Notes: generated by a model from the sequence alone, not told the origin. Positions 1 through 10,399 are shown, counted from the first letter of the stretch. The stretch is 64,000 nt of DNA from Pirellulales bacterium (GCA_019636335.1 JAHBXR010000014.1:1-64000); one strand, 5' to 3'. Numbers and translations are program-made.

Positions 1-262
1 GCGGCGAGCCGATTCTCGGTTGAACCCCTAAAAACGAGGCGAAACAGAACCTTGCCACCCCCCGCAACGCAGGTTTGGTGATCGTCGCAGTGCCGAATCG
101 TCGCCATAGCGAGCTTCGACGATTCGCGGGCACGAACCGCCACGTCCCGGCAGAGAACTTGCAGTTCTGGCGCGAAGCTGGCAAACTCCGGCTGCCAAGC
201 GCGATGCATGCCCGGCAAACGGATGCCGGCCGCCGAATTCACGGATTGTGAGACCCCTATCC

Positions 263-1333
263 ATGCGTACCTTGCTGGTCACCGGCGGCGCCGGATTCAT
301 CGGAAGCTGCTTTGTGCGGCAGACCCTGGCCGAGGAAGAAGACGTCCGGATTGTCAATTTGGATAAACTGACGTACGCGGGCAATCTGGACTCAATCGAG
401 CCGGTGCTCGGCGATCCTCGTCACACATTCGTGCAGGGCGATATCTGCGATCGTGATGGCGCGCTGGCCCTGCTCGAGACGCATCGACCCCAGGCGATCG
501 TCAATTTTGCCGCCGAGTCGCACGTCGATCGCTCGATCGACGGTCCGGGCGCCTTCGTGCAGACGAACGTCGTAGGCACCTTCCAGATGCTCGAGGCTGC
601 CCGGGCCTACTGGAAAGAGTTGCCAGCGAAGGAGAAGGAGGATTTCCGCTTTCTCCACGTTTCGACCGACGAGGTGTACGGCTCGCTCGGCGCGACGGGC
701 TTTTTCACCGAGGAAACGCCTTACGCGCCGAATTCTCCCTACTCAGCCTCCAAGGCTGCATCCGATCACTTCGTGCGGGCCTATCACCACACCTACGGCC
801 TGCCGGTGCTGATCACGAACTGCTCGAACAATTACGGGCCGTATCAGTTTCCCGAGAAGCTCATCCCGCTCATGATCCTGAATGCCAAGGAGGGCAAGCA
901 CTTGCCCGTCTATGGCGACGGTTTGAACGTGCGCGACTGGCTGTTCGTCGAAGATCACTGCCAGGCGATCCGCACGGTGCTGGCCAAGGCCCAGCCCGGC
1001 TCGGAATACAACATCGGTGGCAATTGCGAGCGGAAGAACATCGAGATCGTTCACGCGATCTGCGATCTGATCGACCGGCTGGTGCCCGGCCTGCCCCATT
1101 CGCCGACCAGGTCGCTGATCAAGAAAGTGGCCGATCGACCGGGGCACGACCGCCGCTATGCGATTGACGCCGGCAAGATCGCCCGGGAGTTGGGCTGGCA
1201 GCCGGCCCGGGATTTCGAGTCGGGCCTGGAATTGACCGTGCGCTGGTATTTGGAGAATACGACCTGGGTCGAACGTGTCGCCAGCGGCAAGTACCAGCGC
1301 GAGCGGCTTGGTCTGTCCGCGCCCGCTCGGTAA
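263..1333 (+). CDS. rfbB: dTDP-glucose 4,6-dehydratase
   Basis: This enzyme converts dTDP-glucose to dTDP-4-keto-6-deoxyglucose, the second step of dTDP-L-rhamnose and related deoxysugar synthesis, in the cytoplasm. The 356-residue protein has the N-terminal Rossmann NAD-binding motif TGGAGFIG (residues 7-14), the STDEVYG segment with the dehydratase Thr-Asp-Glu set (T135, D136, E137) and the SDR catalytic YxxxK pair (Y160, K164). An in-frame GTG lies 15 nt upstream at 248, but ATG 263 starts directly at the Rossmann strand and matches family length. rfbA follows after 54 nt on the same strand, so the two probably form one transcription unit for surface-glycan precursors. The order B-A is sound; rfbC and rfbD are not in the window. 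Confidence 0.95.
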   Translation: MRTLLVTGGAGFIGSCFVRQTLAEEEDVRIVNLDKLTYAGNLDSIEPVLGDPRHTFVQGDICDRDGALALLETHRPQAIVNFAAESHVDRSIDGPGAFVQTNVVGTFQMLEAARAYWKELPAKEKEDFRFLHVSTDEVYGSLGATGFFTEETPYAPNSPYSASKAASDHFVRAYHHTYGLPVLITNCSNNYGPYQFPEKLIPLMILNAKEGKHLPVYGDGLNVRDWLFVEDHCQAIRTVLAKAQPGSEYNIGGNCERKNIEIVHAICDLIDRLVPGLPHSPTRSLIKKVADRPGHDRRYAIDAGKIARELGWQPARDFESGLELTVRWYLENTTWVERVASGKYQRERLGLSAPAR

Positions 1334-1387
1334 GCTTTTACCTTTCGGCCCCCTGCCCTACCAGCCGCGAGAGCTTGCCCAGCGACC

Positions 1388-2293
1388 ATGAGCGAACCGA
1401 ACCGTTGTAAGAAGGGGATCATCCTGGCTGGGGGGGCGGGCACGCGTCTGCACCCCATCACGCGCGCCGTCAGCAAGCAGATGCTGCCGGTGTACGACAA
1501 GCCGATGATCTACTACCCGCTCTCCACGCTGATGTTGGCGGGCATTCGAGACATCCTGCTGATCTCGACGCCCGAAGATATCGGCGGCTTTCAACGCCTA
1601 CTGGGCGATGGCAGCCAGGTGGGGTTAGAGATCCACTACGCCGTGCAGCCAAAACCGGAAGGACTCGCGCAGGCGTTCGTCATCGGACGTGAGTTCGTCG
1701 GCCAGGACCATTGCGCGCTGGTGCTCGGCGACAATCTCTTTTACGGTCAGGGCTTCCAGATGATGCTGGCCAGCGCGGCCTCGCGCGAAGTCGGCGCCAC
1801 GGTCTTTGCCTACGCGGTCAAGGATCCCGAACGCTACGGCGTCGTCGAGTTCGACGCGAATGGCAAGGCCATCTCGCTGGCCGAAAAGCCGCAGCAGCCC
1901 AAGTCGAACTACGCCGTGCCGGGGTTGTACTTCTACGACAACCAGGTGATCGAGATCGCCAGGAATCTCAAGCCCTCGGCTCGCGGCGAGCTCGAAATCA
2001 CCGACGTGAATGCCGAGTACCTGCGCCGCGGGCAGTTGCACGTCGAGAAGTTCACGCGCGGCTTCGCCTGGCTCGACACGGGCACGCCCGAGTCGCTGTT
2101 GCAGGCGGCCAATTTCATCGAAGCGATCGAACTACGGCAGGGATTGAAGATCGCCTGCATCGAAGAGATCGCCTACCTCAAGGGCTTCATCAATGCGACG
2201 CAACTTGCGGCGCTGGCCGAGTCCTTGAAGAAGAATGCGTACGGCGAATACCTGTTCGATCTGCTCGAACGTCCCGGTTTGCACAACGAGTAG
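1388..2293 (+). CDS. rfbA: glucose-1-phosphate thymidylyltransferase
   Basis: This enzyme catalyses the first step of dTDP-deoxysugar synthesis, joining dTTP and glucose-1-phosphate to give dTDP-glucose. The 301-residue protein is the normal length for the RmlA family. It opens with the nucleotidyltransferase signature GGAGTRLHP, followed by [12 protein letters not shown], which carries the conserved lysine. The acceptor-site segment LGDNLFYG and the C-terminal FAWLDTGT motif are also present. It sits 54 nt downstream of rfbB. It ends 8 nt before the convergent flippase gene, so the whole 5-prime end of the window looks devoted to surface polysaccharide. Confidence 0.95.
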   Translation: MSEPNRCKKGIILAGGAGTRLHPITRAVSKQMLPVYDKPMIYYPLSTLMLAGIRDILLISTPEDIGGFQRLLGDGSQVGLEIHYAVQPKPEGLAQAFVIGREFVGQDHCALVLGDNLFYGQGFQMMLASAASREVGATVFAYAVKDPERYGVVEFDANGKAISLAEKPQQPKSNYAVPGLYFYDNQVIEIARNLKPSARGELEITDVNAEYLRRGQLHVEKFTRGFAWLDTGTPESLLQAANFIEAIELRQGLKIACIEEIAYLKGFINATQLAALAESLKKNAYGEYLFDLLERPGLHNE

Positions 2294-2301
2294 CCGCGAC
2301 G

Positions 2302-3816
2302 TCAATTGCCGGTCATCCGCCGGCGGTGCCCCCGGTACCATTCGGCGAGCAGGCCATAGTCTCCGGCCACGCGACCGGCGTAATGCTTGCGCAGCCAGGT
2401 GAATCCCCCGAGGGCAACGACGCCGCCGAGCGCCGTGAAGATCGCCAGCCGTAGCACGGCATGGTCGAGCGAGCCAGGTATCACGGATGCCAGGCATTCG
2501 TGTGCCGCTACGAGCGCCACCGAGAACGCCACGGACGGCGCGAGCACGCGCAGGTAATCGCGTACTCGTACGCCAAAGATCACGAGCGTGATGCCGACGA
2601 GGCAAAGGTTCGCGCCGGCGCCGCTGGCTGTCACGGCGAGCACGCTACCGGTGGTACCCCACTTCGTTCCCAGCCAGGCGGCCCCCACAACGCCCATGGC
2701 CGAAGTGCTCTGTAATCCGACGAGTATGCGCCATTTGCCTGCCGACTTGAGCACGGCGTCGGCGACGGTGGCCAGGGCACTGCTGGCCCCCAACACGCAG
2801 GCGATGGCAATGAGCGGGGCTGCCTCGCGCCATTGCGGTCCCAACACGACCGAGACGAGATCGTCGGCCGCCACGGCCAGCATGGCGAACAGCGGCAGCA
2901 CGATTGCCGTCAGCAATCGCGTGGAACGCAGCAGACCGGCACGCAAGCGGGCATCGCTTGGCCCGCCGCTGGAGAAGGCCGCAAGCAACAGGTTTTGTAA
3001 ACCGCTCACGGCGGCCAGCTCAAGTCGATGGACCGTGAAGAAGGCCCGCGTGAATAACCCGAGCGCCTGCGCGCCCAGCACGCGACCGACGACCAGTTGA
3101 GGACCCGTTTGCGCGATCGTGGCGCCGAGTCGCACACACAGCAGCGCCACGCCGAAACGGGCCAGCGACGCCGTGCCGGCGAAGTCGATGCGCGAGAGGC
3201 AGGCCGTGCGTGCGAGCGCGAGCGACCCGAGCGCGATGATCGTCTCGCGTACCAGGCCACCCAGGACGAGCGACCAGACACCCCAGCCCAGACAGGCGGC
3301 CACGATCGATACCAGGCCCGACCCCACGATCTGCGCGACGAGCTCCGTCACGACGTAATCGCGAAAGCGCAGGGCGCGCTGCAATTCGGCGATCGGCACC
3401 GTAGCCAGGTTCTGCAGCAGCACGCCGCAGGCGCACCAGCGCACGATCGAGGCACTTTCGCCCTTGAAGCCCAGCCAGGCGATGATGTGCAGACTTGCCA
3501 CGCACAACACGCCGGTGAGCACGAGCAGCCAGAATGCCCCGGCGACTTGTCCGCGTGCGATGGCTGGCGCACGGACGATCGCGGGAGCTAGCCCGAGTTG
3601 TCCCACGAGAGCGGCGAACGTCGTCAAGGCCATGGCGACGGCATAGCTGCCGAACTCGGCTGGTGTGAGCAGCCGCGCCAGTGCGACGATGATGGTGGCC
3701 TGCACACTTAAGCCCACCATGCGCGAACCGGAGATCCAGGCTGCGGCATCGAGAACTCGATGTGCGAAGCGGCGCGGCGCGTCGCTCGTCGGCGCTGGCG
3801 TTTCGAATGGCATCAT
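2302..3816 (-). CDS. oligosaccharide flippase family membrane protein (Wzx-like)
   Basis: This is a 504-residue, very hydrophobic protein with about a dozen predicted membrane segments. Near the N-terminus it has the polysaccharide-transport (Wzx/RfbX) pattern: an amphipathic start, then a first helix followed by 'LLTPAEFGSYAVAMAL'. It probably flips lipid-linked glycan units across the inner membrane. It is convergent with rfbA, and the WecA-like transferase at 7424 could supply its substrate. Two consecutive ATG codons (3816 and 3813) could serve as start; neither has a strong Shine-Dalgarno sequence. The substrate cannot be read from the sequence. Confidence 0.85.
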   Translation of the reverse strand: MMPFETPAPTSDAPRRFAHRVLDAAAWISGSRMVGLSVQATIIVALARLLTPAEFGSYAVAMALTTFAALVGQLGLAPAIVRAPAIARGQVAGAFWLLVLTGVLCVASLHIIAWLGFKGESASIVRWCACGVLLQNLATVPIAELQRALRFRDYVVTELVAQIVGSGLVSIVAACLGWGVWSLVLGGLVRETIIALGSLALARTACLSRIDFAGTASLARFGVALLCVRLGATIAQTGPQLVVGRVLGAQALGLFTRAFFTVHRLELAAVSGLQNLLLAAFSSGGPSDARLRAGLLRSTRLLTAIVLPLFAMLAVAADDLVSVVLGPQWREAAPLIAIACVLGASSALATVADAVLKSAGKWRILVGLQSTSAMGVVGAAWLGTKWGTTGSVLAVTASGAGANLCLVGITLVIFGVRVRDYLRVLAPSVAFSVALVAAHECLASVIPGSLDHAVLRLAIFTALGGVVALGGFTWLRKHYAGRVAGDYGLLAEWYRGHRRRMTGN

Positions 3817-4613
3817 GGGTGGTGTCTTTGTCGTGCGGCGAGGCGGCGAGGACTTTGCTCGAAGCGACGTCCGGAGTCAAGATCAGCCGCCAGCAGCGGC
3901 ATGCTGGCGGCACTACTGCTAGTGTTTCGCCGACGTCGAGGCACTAGCCCTGCCCTTCACTGTCGTGGGAGCCACGACGCGCTAGGGAATCTTGCGGCGC
4001 GCGACGAACGCCCTGGCCGTGGCCTCCGTAAAAGGAGCTTGGCCACTGACGGCTACGGACCGTGAGAGGCCGCATTCCGGCGGCGGATCTTGCTGCCAAA
4101 ACGCCACATTGTTGCCGCGCTGCTGCGCGTGCCGTTCGCCCACGACGAGCGGTGAAGCTCGATCACCTCAGGCGTGTTGCCTCCGGGCAACATCGCTGCC
4201 TGTCGTGCTAGCACGCGCGTTACCCACCGTGAAAAGCACTTCCCACGTGCCCGGTCTGACCTAGGGTTCCAGTAACGAGCCTTCAACTGCGTTGGTTGCT
4301 CGCGCCACACACTTCTTCGCGCGAGCAATCGACGACGTTCACGGGCAAAGCAGCAGACAAAGCTGCGGCGCCCGCGCGAGCGACGAGTTGAAACTCACAA
4401 CACTTATCGCACGGCCCGTTCGGGTCGTCGGTTGTTCGATATCCAGGACGATCGCATTTAGCACTTCACGGCCGAAGCTCCCCCGACGGCCTACGGTCCG
4501 ACACGATCCGCTTGCCCCAGGCGAAGAGCGGTGCGTGCGCACGAGCGCGAGCTCGTCGTCGCGTGCCGGCGCCGCGCGGCGATCGCGTCGAGAGCGCCGA
4601 GCGCGAGGTAGGC
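3817..4613. other. gene-free stretch between flippase and subtilase
   Basis: About 800 nt hold no ORF with family features. The only structure noticed is a perfect hairpin at 4175-4192 (7-bp stem TGTTGCC/GGCAACA, loop TCCG) with no T-tract. The region must contain the promoters of the two divergent genes, but I could not identify them. Confidence 0.5.
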
Positions 4614-7403
4614 ATGCAAGATTCACAACATCGGGGATACCGCGCTCCGCGCGCACTGAAGCTGGAAACGTTCGAAGAACGTCTGGCTTTTTCTGTGCAG
4701 CCCGTGGGCGATTTTCGCATCGACGCCTTCGTCGAGAATTCGACCGGCCAGGGCGAGCTCCAGCACTTCATCCAGGGAGAGCTGGAGCAGTTTGTCGCCA
4801 ACGGCAACTCCTGGACCGGTCTCTCTCAGGTGCGCAACGACTACGGGTTGATGGGCACCGGTCAGACGGTGGTCGTCATCGATAGCGGCATCGCCTACGA
4901 TCACACGGCGCTCGGCGGCGGCTACGGCGCGAACTACCGAGTGGTGGGGGGCTGGGATTTCGCCGAAAACGATGCGAATCCCTACGACGATGGACCGGCC
5001 GGCGGCCACGGCACCCACGTGGCCGGCATCATCGGCAGTTCGAGCAGTCTCTATCCCGGCGTGGCCCCGGGCGTCGATCTCGTCGGACTCCGCGTGTTCA
5101 ACGATCAAGGCGCAGGCTACTTCAGTTGGGTCGAAAGCGCCCTCCGCTGGGTGCATCAGAACCGCAACTCGTTCGAGAACCCGATCACCACGGTCAATCT
5201 CTCGCTCGGCTCGACGGCCAACGACAATTCGACGCCTTCGTGGGCAATGCTCGAGGACGAGTTCGCACTACTGCGGGCCGACGGCATCTTTATCTCCGTG
5301 GCGGCAGGCAACGCCTTCACGAGCTACAACGCGCCGGGCTTGAGTTACCCCGGCTCGAGCAGCAACGTCGTGCCCGTGGCGTCGGCCGATGACAACGGCG
5401 CGCTCAGCTACTTCAGCCAGCGCAACAATCGTGTCATCGTGGCGCCGGGACGCTCGGTCATGAGCACCGTGCCCGACTACGTGGGTAATCTGAATGGCCA
5501 ACCAGACGATTTTGCCCGCATGTCGGGCACGAGCATGGCCGCGCCGTACGTCGCCGCCGCCAGCGTCTTGATCCGCGAGGCCTTTGCCTTCGGCGGAAAT
5601 CTATCGGTCAGCCAGGACGAGATTTACTCCTGGATGCGGAACACGGCCGACACGATCTTCGACTCTGCCACGAATCAGAACTACCTACGCTTGAATCTCG
5701 ACCGTGCGATCGACTCGTTGATGCCCGGCGATGATGTCGGCTCGACCGCCGGCACGGCGCAGAACCTGGGCAGTCTGCTGCAGAATGGCTCCTTCTCGGG
5801 CACCATTGGCCGCCGCGACGATCGGGACTACTTCCGTTTCACCGCGGGACAAACCGGCCGCTTGACGATCGACATCGACGTCACGCACTACATGCAGACG
5901 AGCGTCGAGCTCGTCGGTGGGGGGGGCACCTACGATGCGACGGCGGGCACGTTCACGTTCGATGTCGTCGCCGGCCAGAGCTACACGATCGGGCTCGGCA
6001 CGACAGGAGGAGTCGGACACTACACGGCCAGCATGACCCTGGTCGGCATGAACGCCGTCAACTTGGGGACCATCGAGGCCAGCCAGTTTGCCGGACAGAG
6101 TATCGGCCAGGGCAACAACTTCTTCAGCTTCACGGCTGCCCGCGATCGGTTCTTGACCGTCGATGCGAGCTTCCTCTCGACCGCCGGGAATATCGACCTG
6201 CGGCTCTACAACTCGAGCGGCACGCTGGTCGGCTCGAGTCAGGGTACGGGCAATTTCGAACGCATCGACTGCTTCGCGCGGGCCGGCGACACGTTCTATC
6301 TCGAGGTGATCGGCACGAACGCGAACGTCAATCTGCGCGTGACGAATCTCGTGGCGCAGAACGACGGCACGGTGTACGTGTTTGGCGCGGCCACGAACGA
6401 CGTCGTGGAGTTTTCGGCCGGCTCGATGCACGAGGTGGTCGTCAACGGGGTGAGCTACAGCTTCAACAGCGCGAACTTCCGCCGCTTCGACTTCCGCGGC
6501 GGCGCCGGCATCGATACGGTCGTGTTGCGCGGCACGGCGGGCGCCGAAAGCGCCGAATTGCGTTTCGGAGGCGGCGAGCTTTCGGGCAATGGTTTCAACG
6601 CCCAAGCGACCGGCTTCGAGTTCGTCACGATCGATGGACGCGGGGGGTGGGATCGCGGCGTCGTCTACGACACGCCGAATAATGACACGGTCGTGTCGAC
6701 CCCCGGCGATACGCGCATCTACGGGCCGGGCTACGAGAATCGCATCCTCAATTTCGAGCAGTTGCAGATCCTCGGCTCGACGGGTGTCGACGTGGCCTTG
6801 CTCTACGATTCGGCGGGCGACGACACGTACATCTCGACGCCCGATGCCACACGCATGTACGGCATCGGCTACGAGGTCGTCGTGCGCAAGTTCGATGCGG
6901 TGCGGGGTCTCGCCTCGACCGGGTTCGATCGCGCGTTCCTCTACGATTCGGCCGGCAACGACACGCTGACGAGCTGGCCCATCGATACCCGCCTGCAAGG
7001 CACGGGACACGACAACGCGGTGCGCGGCTTTGACACGGTGCGCGCCTTTGCCAGCGGGGGCGTAGACCGTGCGGTGCTCAACGATTCGGCCGGCAACGAT
7101 ACGATCACGGCCTGGCCCATCGACGTGCGCCTGCAAGGGGCCGCACACGATATCGCGGTGCGCGATTTCGAAGAGGTCGAGATCTTCCTGACCACCGGGA
7201 ACGACGTCGCCACGTTCCACGACTCGGTCTGGAACGACAGCTTCTACGGCAGCGGCAGCGAGGCGCGGCTGACCGGTGTGAACTATTCGATCCTGGCGCA
7301 CGGGCTCGACGAGGTCTGGGCCAACGCGACGCAGGGAGGCACGAACTACCTCTATCTGAGCTCGGTGGACTACCTGTTCCACCAGAGCGGAAACTGGGTC
7401 TGA
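4614..7403 (+). CDS. secreted S8 subtilisin-family protease with C-terminal 46-residue repeats
   Basis: This is a 929-residue surface or secreted serine protease. The start is ATG 4614, preceded by GAGGT; longer in-frame starts would add a low-complexity Arg/Ala stretch. The N-terminus carries LETFEERLAFS (about 17-27), the 'LExR.LLS'-type signature of planctomycete exported giant proteins, instead of a classical signal peptide. The catalytic triad is clear: D90 (VVVIDSGI), H132 (GGHGTHVAG) and S307 (MSGTSMAAPYVA). After the protease domain come one or two pre-peptidase C-terminal-like beta domains (about 370-580), then five clear and one degenerate 46-residue repeats (about 638-913). There is no obvious C-terminal anchor. 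The repeats presumably form a stalk or ligand-binding array; the substrate is unknown. Confidence 0.9.
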   Translation: MQDSQHRGYRAPRALKLETFEERLAFSVQPVGDFRIDAFVENSTGQGELQHFIQGELEQFVANGNSWTGLSQVRNDYGLMGTGQTVVVIDSGIAYDHTALGGGYGANYRVVGGWDFAENDANPYDDGPAGGHGTHVAGIIGSSSSLYPGVAPGVDLVGLRVFNDQGAGYFSWVESALRWVHQNRNSFENPITTVNLSLGSTANDNSTPSWAMLEDEFALLRADGIFISVAAGNAFTSYNAPGLSYPGSSSNVVPVASADDNGALSYFSQRNNRVIVAPGRSVMSTVPDYVGNLNGQPDDFARMSGTSMAAPYVAAASVLIREAFAFGGNLSVSQDEIYSWMRNTADTIFDSATNQNYLRLNLDRAIDSLMPGDDVGSTAGTAQNLGSLLQNGSFSGTIGRRDDRDYFRFTAGQTGRLTIDIDVTHYMQTSVELVGGGGTYDATAGTFTFDVVAGQSYTIGLGTTGGVGHYTASMTLVGMNAVNLGTIEASQFAGQSIGQGNNFFSFTAARDRFLTVDASFLSTAGNIDLRLYNSSGTLVGSSQGTGNFERIDCFARAGDTFYLEVIGTNANVNLRVTNLVAQNDGTVYVFGAATNDVVEFSAGSMHEVVVNGVSYSFNSANFRRFDFRGGAGIDTVVLRGTAGAESAELRFGGGELSGNGFNAQATGFEFVTIDGRGGWDRGVVYDTPNNDTVVSTPGDTRIYGPGYENRILNFEQLQILGSTGVDVALLYDSAGDDTYISTPDATRMYGIGYEVVVRKFDAVRGLASTGFDRAFLYDSAGNDTLTSWPIDTRLQGTGHDNAVRGFDTVRAFASGGVDRAVLNDSAGNDTITAWPIDVRLQGAAHDIAVRDFEEVEIFLTTGNDVATFHDSVWNDSFYGSGSEARLTGVNYSILAHGLDEVWANATQGGTNYLYLSSVDYLFHQSGNWV
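6525..7352 (+). repeat. six in-frame 138-bp tandem repeats in the subtilase gene
   Basis: Homologous codons recur exactly every 138 nt (6525, 6663, 6801, 6939, 7077, 7215), giving 46-residue units with no indels. Units 2-6 share a core like 'LYDSAGNDT' followed by an 'R.QG.....VR.FD.V' segment. Unit 1 is degenerate but stays in register. The DNA also repeats (for example gattcggccggcaacga in two units), which suggests recent duplication or homogenisation of the middle units. Confidence 0.85.
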
Positions 7404-7423
7404 GCGACGACAGGCTCGACCGA

Positions 7424-8941
7424 TCAGGCCGCTTCTTTACGACGGTCGGACGGACCCACCAGCTTGAGCTGGACGCTCGGCACGCCCTCGGGATTGGCGA
7501 GCCAATGCTGGCCATAAATGCGCATGACGCGCGCGAGACGCATCAGGTAGAGCGGTTCGGGAATGCCGGCATCGGGGCCCGAGACTCGCAGCTCGCAGCC
7601 CCGCGTGGCCCGCTCCCCAAAGCTCATGGCCAACGTCCATTCGCCCTTGTCGTAGTTGGCGCGGGCCTTGTCCGACCAGACTTGTCGCCCCGTCGTTTCA
7701 CCCTCGGCATGGATCGTGAGCTCGATCGAGCGAGCCTGCCAGAGCGAGGCCTCTTTTACCAGGCGGTTCCACGCCTCGTCGAAGGCCATGCACGATAGCC
7801 GATCGAGCGAAGCGCGGCGGGCCGAATGGGCCGAGCCGGTCAGCAGGTGAACGAGCGAATCGAGCACCGAGGCCAGAGAGAGTTTCACCAGAGACAATTC
7901 GTAGTGGCCGAAGAGACGAGTCCAGACGAGCAGGACGACGAGACTGAGCGCCGTGGCCCAGGCCAGCGTATCGTTGCGCAGCATCGTGGCGGCAGTGGCC
8001 GCGGCGCCGGTCGTCAGGCACAACGCGCCGATAATGCACAGGGCCTGCCAGGTGCTCAGCCCTCGATCGAGCAGGCGATGATGGATGTGTCCGCGGTCGG
8101 CCGTGTGAAACGGCAGTCCGCTCAGCTTGCGACGCACTACGGCGAGCGCCGCGTCGAGCATCGGAATGCTCATCACGAGCGCGGGCGCCGTGATCGATAG
8201 TGTGGCCGAGGTCTTCAGCGCGCCTTGCACACTGAGGATCCCCACGGCCAGACCGATGACCATGCTGCCGGAGTCGCCCAGATAGATGCTTGCCGGCGGC
8301 AGGTTGTAGACGAGAAAGCCAGCCAGTGCTCCTGACAACACCAGCGCGACGAGCGCCACGTGAGGATGGCCGGTCATCGAGGCGATGATGGCCGTCATGG
8401 CGCAGGTCGCCAGGCCGACGACCGACGCCAGCCCATCCATGCCGTCGAGCAGATTCAGGGCATTGATACAGCCCACGAGCCAGAAGACCGTCAACGGCAC
8501 GCCCCACCAGCCCAGGTCGAAGGGGTGTCCGAAAGCGACAATTCGATCCACCGTGCAGCCCGCCAGTACCACGGGCAAGACGGCGACAATCTGCAACATG
8601 AGCTTGAATCGCGCGCCCAGGTCGTAGCAATCGTCGACGCATCCCAGGGCACAGACGAATCCGGAGGCGAGCACGACGACGAGCGACAGCCGCGCCATCT
8701 CGGGATGATCGGGAGACTGGGAGAGATTCGCAACGACCACGCCAATGATCAGCGCACAGAAGACAGCCACGCCGCCCAACAGGGGGACCGGGGCCTTGTG
8801 CAGCTTGCGTTTGCCGTCGGGTTTGTCGACGGCGCCCATCCGCAGTGCCAGATGGCGCGCAAAAGGCGTCAGCAGCAGCGAGGCAGCCAGGGCCGTAACA
8901 AAGCTGAGCCACATCGGAAAGCTCGCGATTTCGTCTGTCAA
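7424..8941 (-). CDS. MraY/WecA-family undecaprenyl-phosphate sugar-phosphate transferase with C-terminal extension
   Basis: This is a polytopic inner-membrane enzyme that would load a sugar-1-phosphate onto undecaprenyl phosphate to start glycan assembly. The 505-residue protein has the family signatures: KPDGKRKLHKAPVPLLGG near the N-terminus, the metal-binding VDDCYDLG, NALNLLDGMDGLAS and the cytoplasmic DRGHIHHRLLDRG. About eleven membrane segments end near residue 370. They are followed by about 130 soluble residues, which is longer than typical WecA/TagO proteins and unlike anything I recognise. The assumed start is TTG 8941 (GGGGG upstream); ATG 8914 is an alternative. The gene is convergent with the subtilase and fits with rfbAB and the flippase. 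Confidence 0.88.
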   Translation of the reverse strand: MTDEIASFPMWLSFVTALAASLLLTPFARHLALRMGAVDKPDGKRKLHKAPVPLLGGVAVFCALIIGVVVANLSQSPDHPEMARLSLVVVLASGFVCALGCVDDCYDLGARFKLMLQIVAVLPVVLAGCTVDRIVAFGHPFDLGWWGVPLTVFWLVGCINALNLLDGMDGLASVVGLATCAMTAIIASMTGHPHVALVALVLSGALAGFLVYNLPPASIYLGDSGSMVIGLAVGILSVQGALKTSATLSITAPALVMSIPMLDAALAVVRRKLSGLPFHTADRGHIHHRLLDRGLSTWQALCIIGALCLTTGAAATAATMLRNDTLAWATALSLVVLLVWTRLFGHYELSLVKLSLASVLDSLVHLLTGSAHSARRASLDRLSCMAFDEAWNRLVKEASLWQARSIELTIHAEGETTGRQVWSDKARANYDKGEWTLAMSFGERATRGCELRVSGPDAGIPEPLYLMRLARVMRIYGQHWLANPEGVPSVQLKLVGPSDRRKEAA

Positions 8942-9194
8942 ACCAGCCCCCGGTTCCTTCCAGGCGAGTTGCGTCGCCGACGTGCGGGCCGACTGCCGAG
9001 AACTCCGCGCACCAGCAGGCTGGCACGGAAGTTGCCTCGTCGTCCGGTCGAGAGAAGTGGCGGGTTAGTACCAAACGACACGCGCCGCGGCAACATCACT
9101 TCTCGAGATCCATCGGGTCGAGGAACGTCTCGATCACCAGCCAGCGCGCGATGCTAGCAACAGCGCTTTCCCGCGTAGCGGCCGAAGGAAATGG

Positions 9195-9992
9195 CTACTT
9201 CCATTTCAAGAAGTGGTCGCAAAAGCACTGGTTGAGGTCGGGAATGCGCGCTGCGAGGCGTTCGCTGAGCAGCAGCGTGGGATTCCCCTGCCGCAGGTCG
9301 TAGAGGTAGCGGATCAGTTCCTGCTGCGCTTCGGGAGGGCCGTGCAACATGAAATGAACCCAGGCCCAGGCATGGCGATATTCGGCGCGTCCCATTTCTC
9401 CCAGATCCTGCATCACCTCGAGCGTGGTGAGCTTGGGCACGCTGCCGAATCGCGCCGCCCACCACGTAGGCGAGAAATGCGGATTGGCGCTCGCCCGATC
9501 GGCCGGTGGAACTTCGAAGTACTCGGCGAGTCCCTCATCGAGCCAGAGGGGCACCATCGGCAAGGCGGCGTGCAGCAAGGCGTGCGTCGATTCGTGCCGC
9601 ACGTCGATCTCGAACTCGCCGTTCACATACGCGTAGACCATCCCCGGGCCGGCGCCTTTGACGTATAACGCCTTGCGAAAGGGAACGTCCGGAAAGCGTT
9701 GTGCCAGGTAATCGCGATAGGTGGTCTTATCGCGAAACAGGTAGAGCTCGACCGGTTCTGGCGCCGGGGGGACCTTGAGTCGCTCCACCACGTCGAGTTG
9801 GAGCTGCCGCAGCTCGGCGAAGAGCTTTTCCTGGCCAGCGAGTGGGAAATTCGCCCGGCAGGCATAGGGCGGGGCATAGAATCCGTCGACCCAGGGCTCT
9901 CCTTCTTGTGCCGCGACCGGCGCAACGGCCCACCCGGCGATCACACAGGTCGCCCAGAGCAAGGGATGGCGTCGGATTCGGGGGGCGAGCAA
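9195..9992 (-). CDS. secreted gluzincin-like (DUF1570/peptidase MA-like) protein
   Basis: This is a predicted exported zinc-protease-like protein of 265 residues. I place the start at TTG 9992 because GAGGT lies 7 nt upstream and the resulting N-terminus is a signal peptide: basic RIRRH, a hydrophobic core, then cleavage after APVAA. An upstream start at 10256 would bury that signal. The core contains HESTHALLHAALP (an HExxH zinc motif) and, about 20 residues later, WLDEGLAEYFE, the glutamate-containing second motif of gluzincins. Two cysteines near the end (CFCDHF) may pair. Substrate and partners are unknown; the gene stands alone. Confidence 0.7.
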   Translation of the reverse strand: MLAPRIRRHPLLWATCVIAGWAVAPVAAQEGEPWVDGFYAPPYACRANFPLAGQEKLFAELRQLQLDVVERLKVPPAPEPVELYLFRDKTTYRDYLAQRFPDVPFRKALYVKGAGPGMVYAYVNGEFEIDVRHESTHALLHAALPMVPLWLDEGLAEYFEVPPADRASANPHFSPTWWAARFGSVPKLTTLEVMQDLGEMGRAEYRHAWAWVHFMLHGPPEAQQELIRYLYDLRQGNPTLLLSERLAARIPDLNQCFCDHFLKWK

Positions 9993-10399
9993 GGGCAGGA
10001 CCTCGAACAGGTGGGAGAGGCCGCGATTCGAAGCGGGGTGTAACACAGGACCGCTCGTTTTCGCCTCATCCGCTGGGGGAATCGGCGCGAGCTGCCACGG
10101 GGCGGGGCGGAGTATAGCCGCATCGCAAACCTTGATCCAAGACAGGTTTGTCTCCCGCCGCGGCGGCGTTCGTGCAGCCTGGCGTCTGCTTTGCCTTGCG
10201 TGGGTTGCCCGTTGCGATTGCCCAAGCTGGTGTCGGTGTGGTAGCTTCGCCCGCAACTCACCTCGCTTTATGTTGCCCGGCCAGGGGGGGGCATGCCGGC
10301 GTCGAAGGCGATTTGCGTCCGGCGGAATAGCCCCTTGGCGCGGTCGCCGTGAGTACGGAATCAGAGGTCTGAGGGGAAACTCCGAGAGGAACGAGCGCG
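9993..10399. other. divergent intergenic region
   Basis: About 400 nt lie between the divergent gluzincin-like and FabH-like genes. I see no RNA gene or clear promoter in it. Confidence 0.4.

Noticed and set aside
1..262. Possible 3-prime end of a gene truncated by the window edge
   Set aside because: All plus frames close within about 80 nt or lack recognisable sequence; a minus-strand frame over 28-384 overlaps rfbB and is a shadow.
5685..7382. 565-residue minus-strand ORF antisense to the subtilase repeats
   Set aside because: Its repeats are only the reverse complement of the plus-strand 138-bp repeats; no ribosome binding site or family motif.
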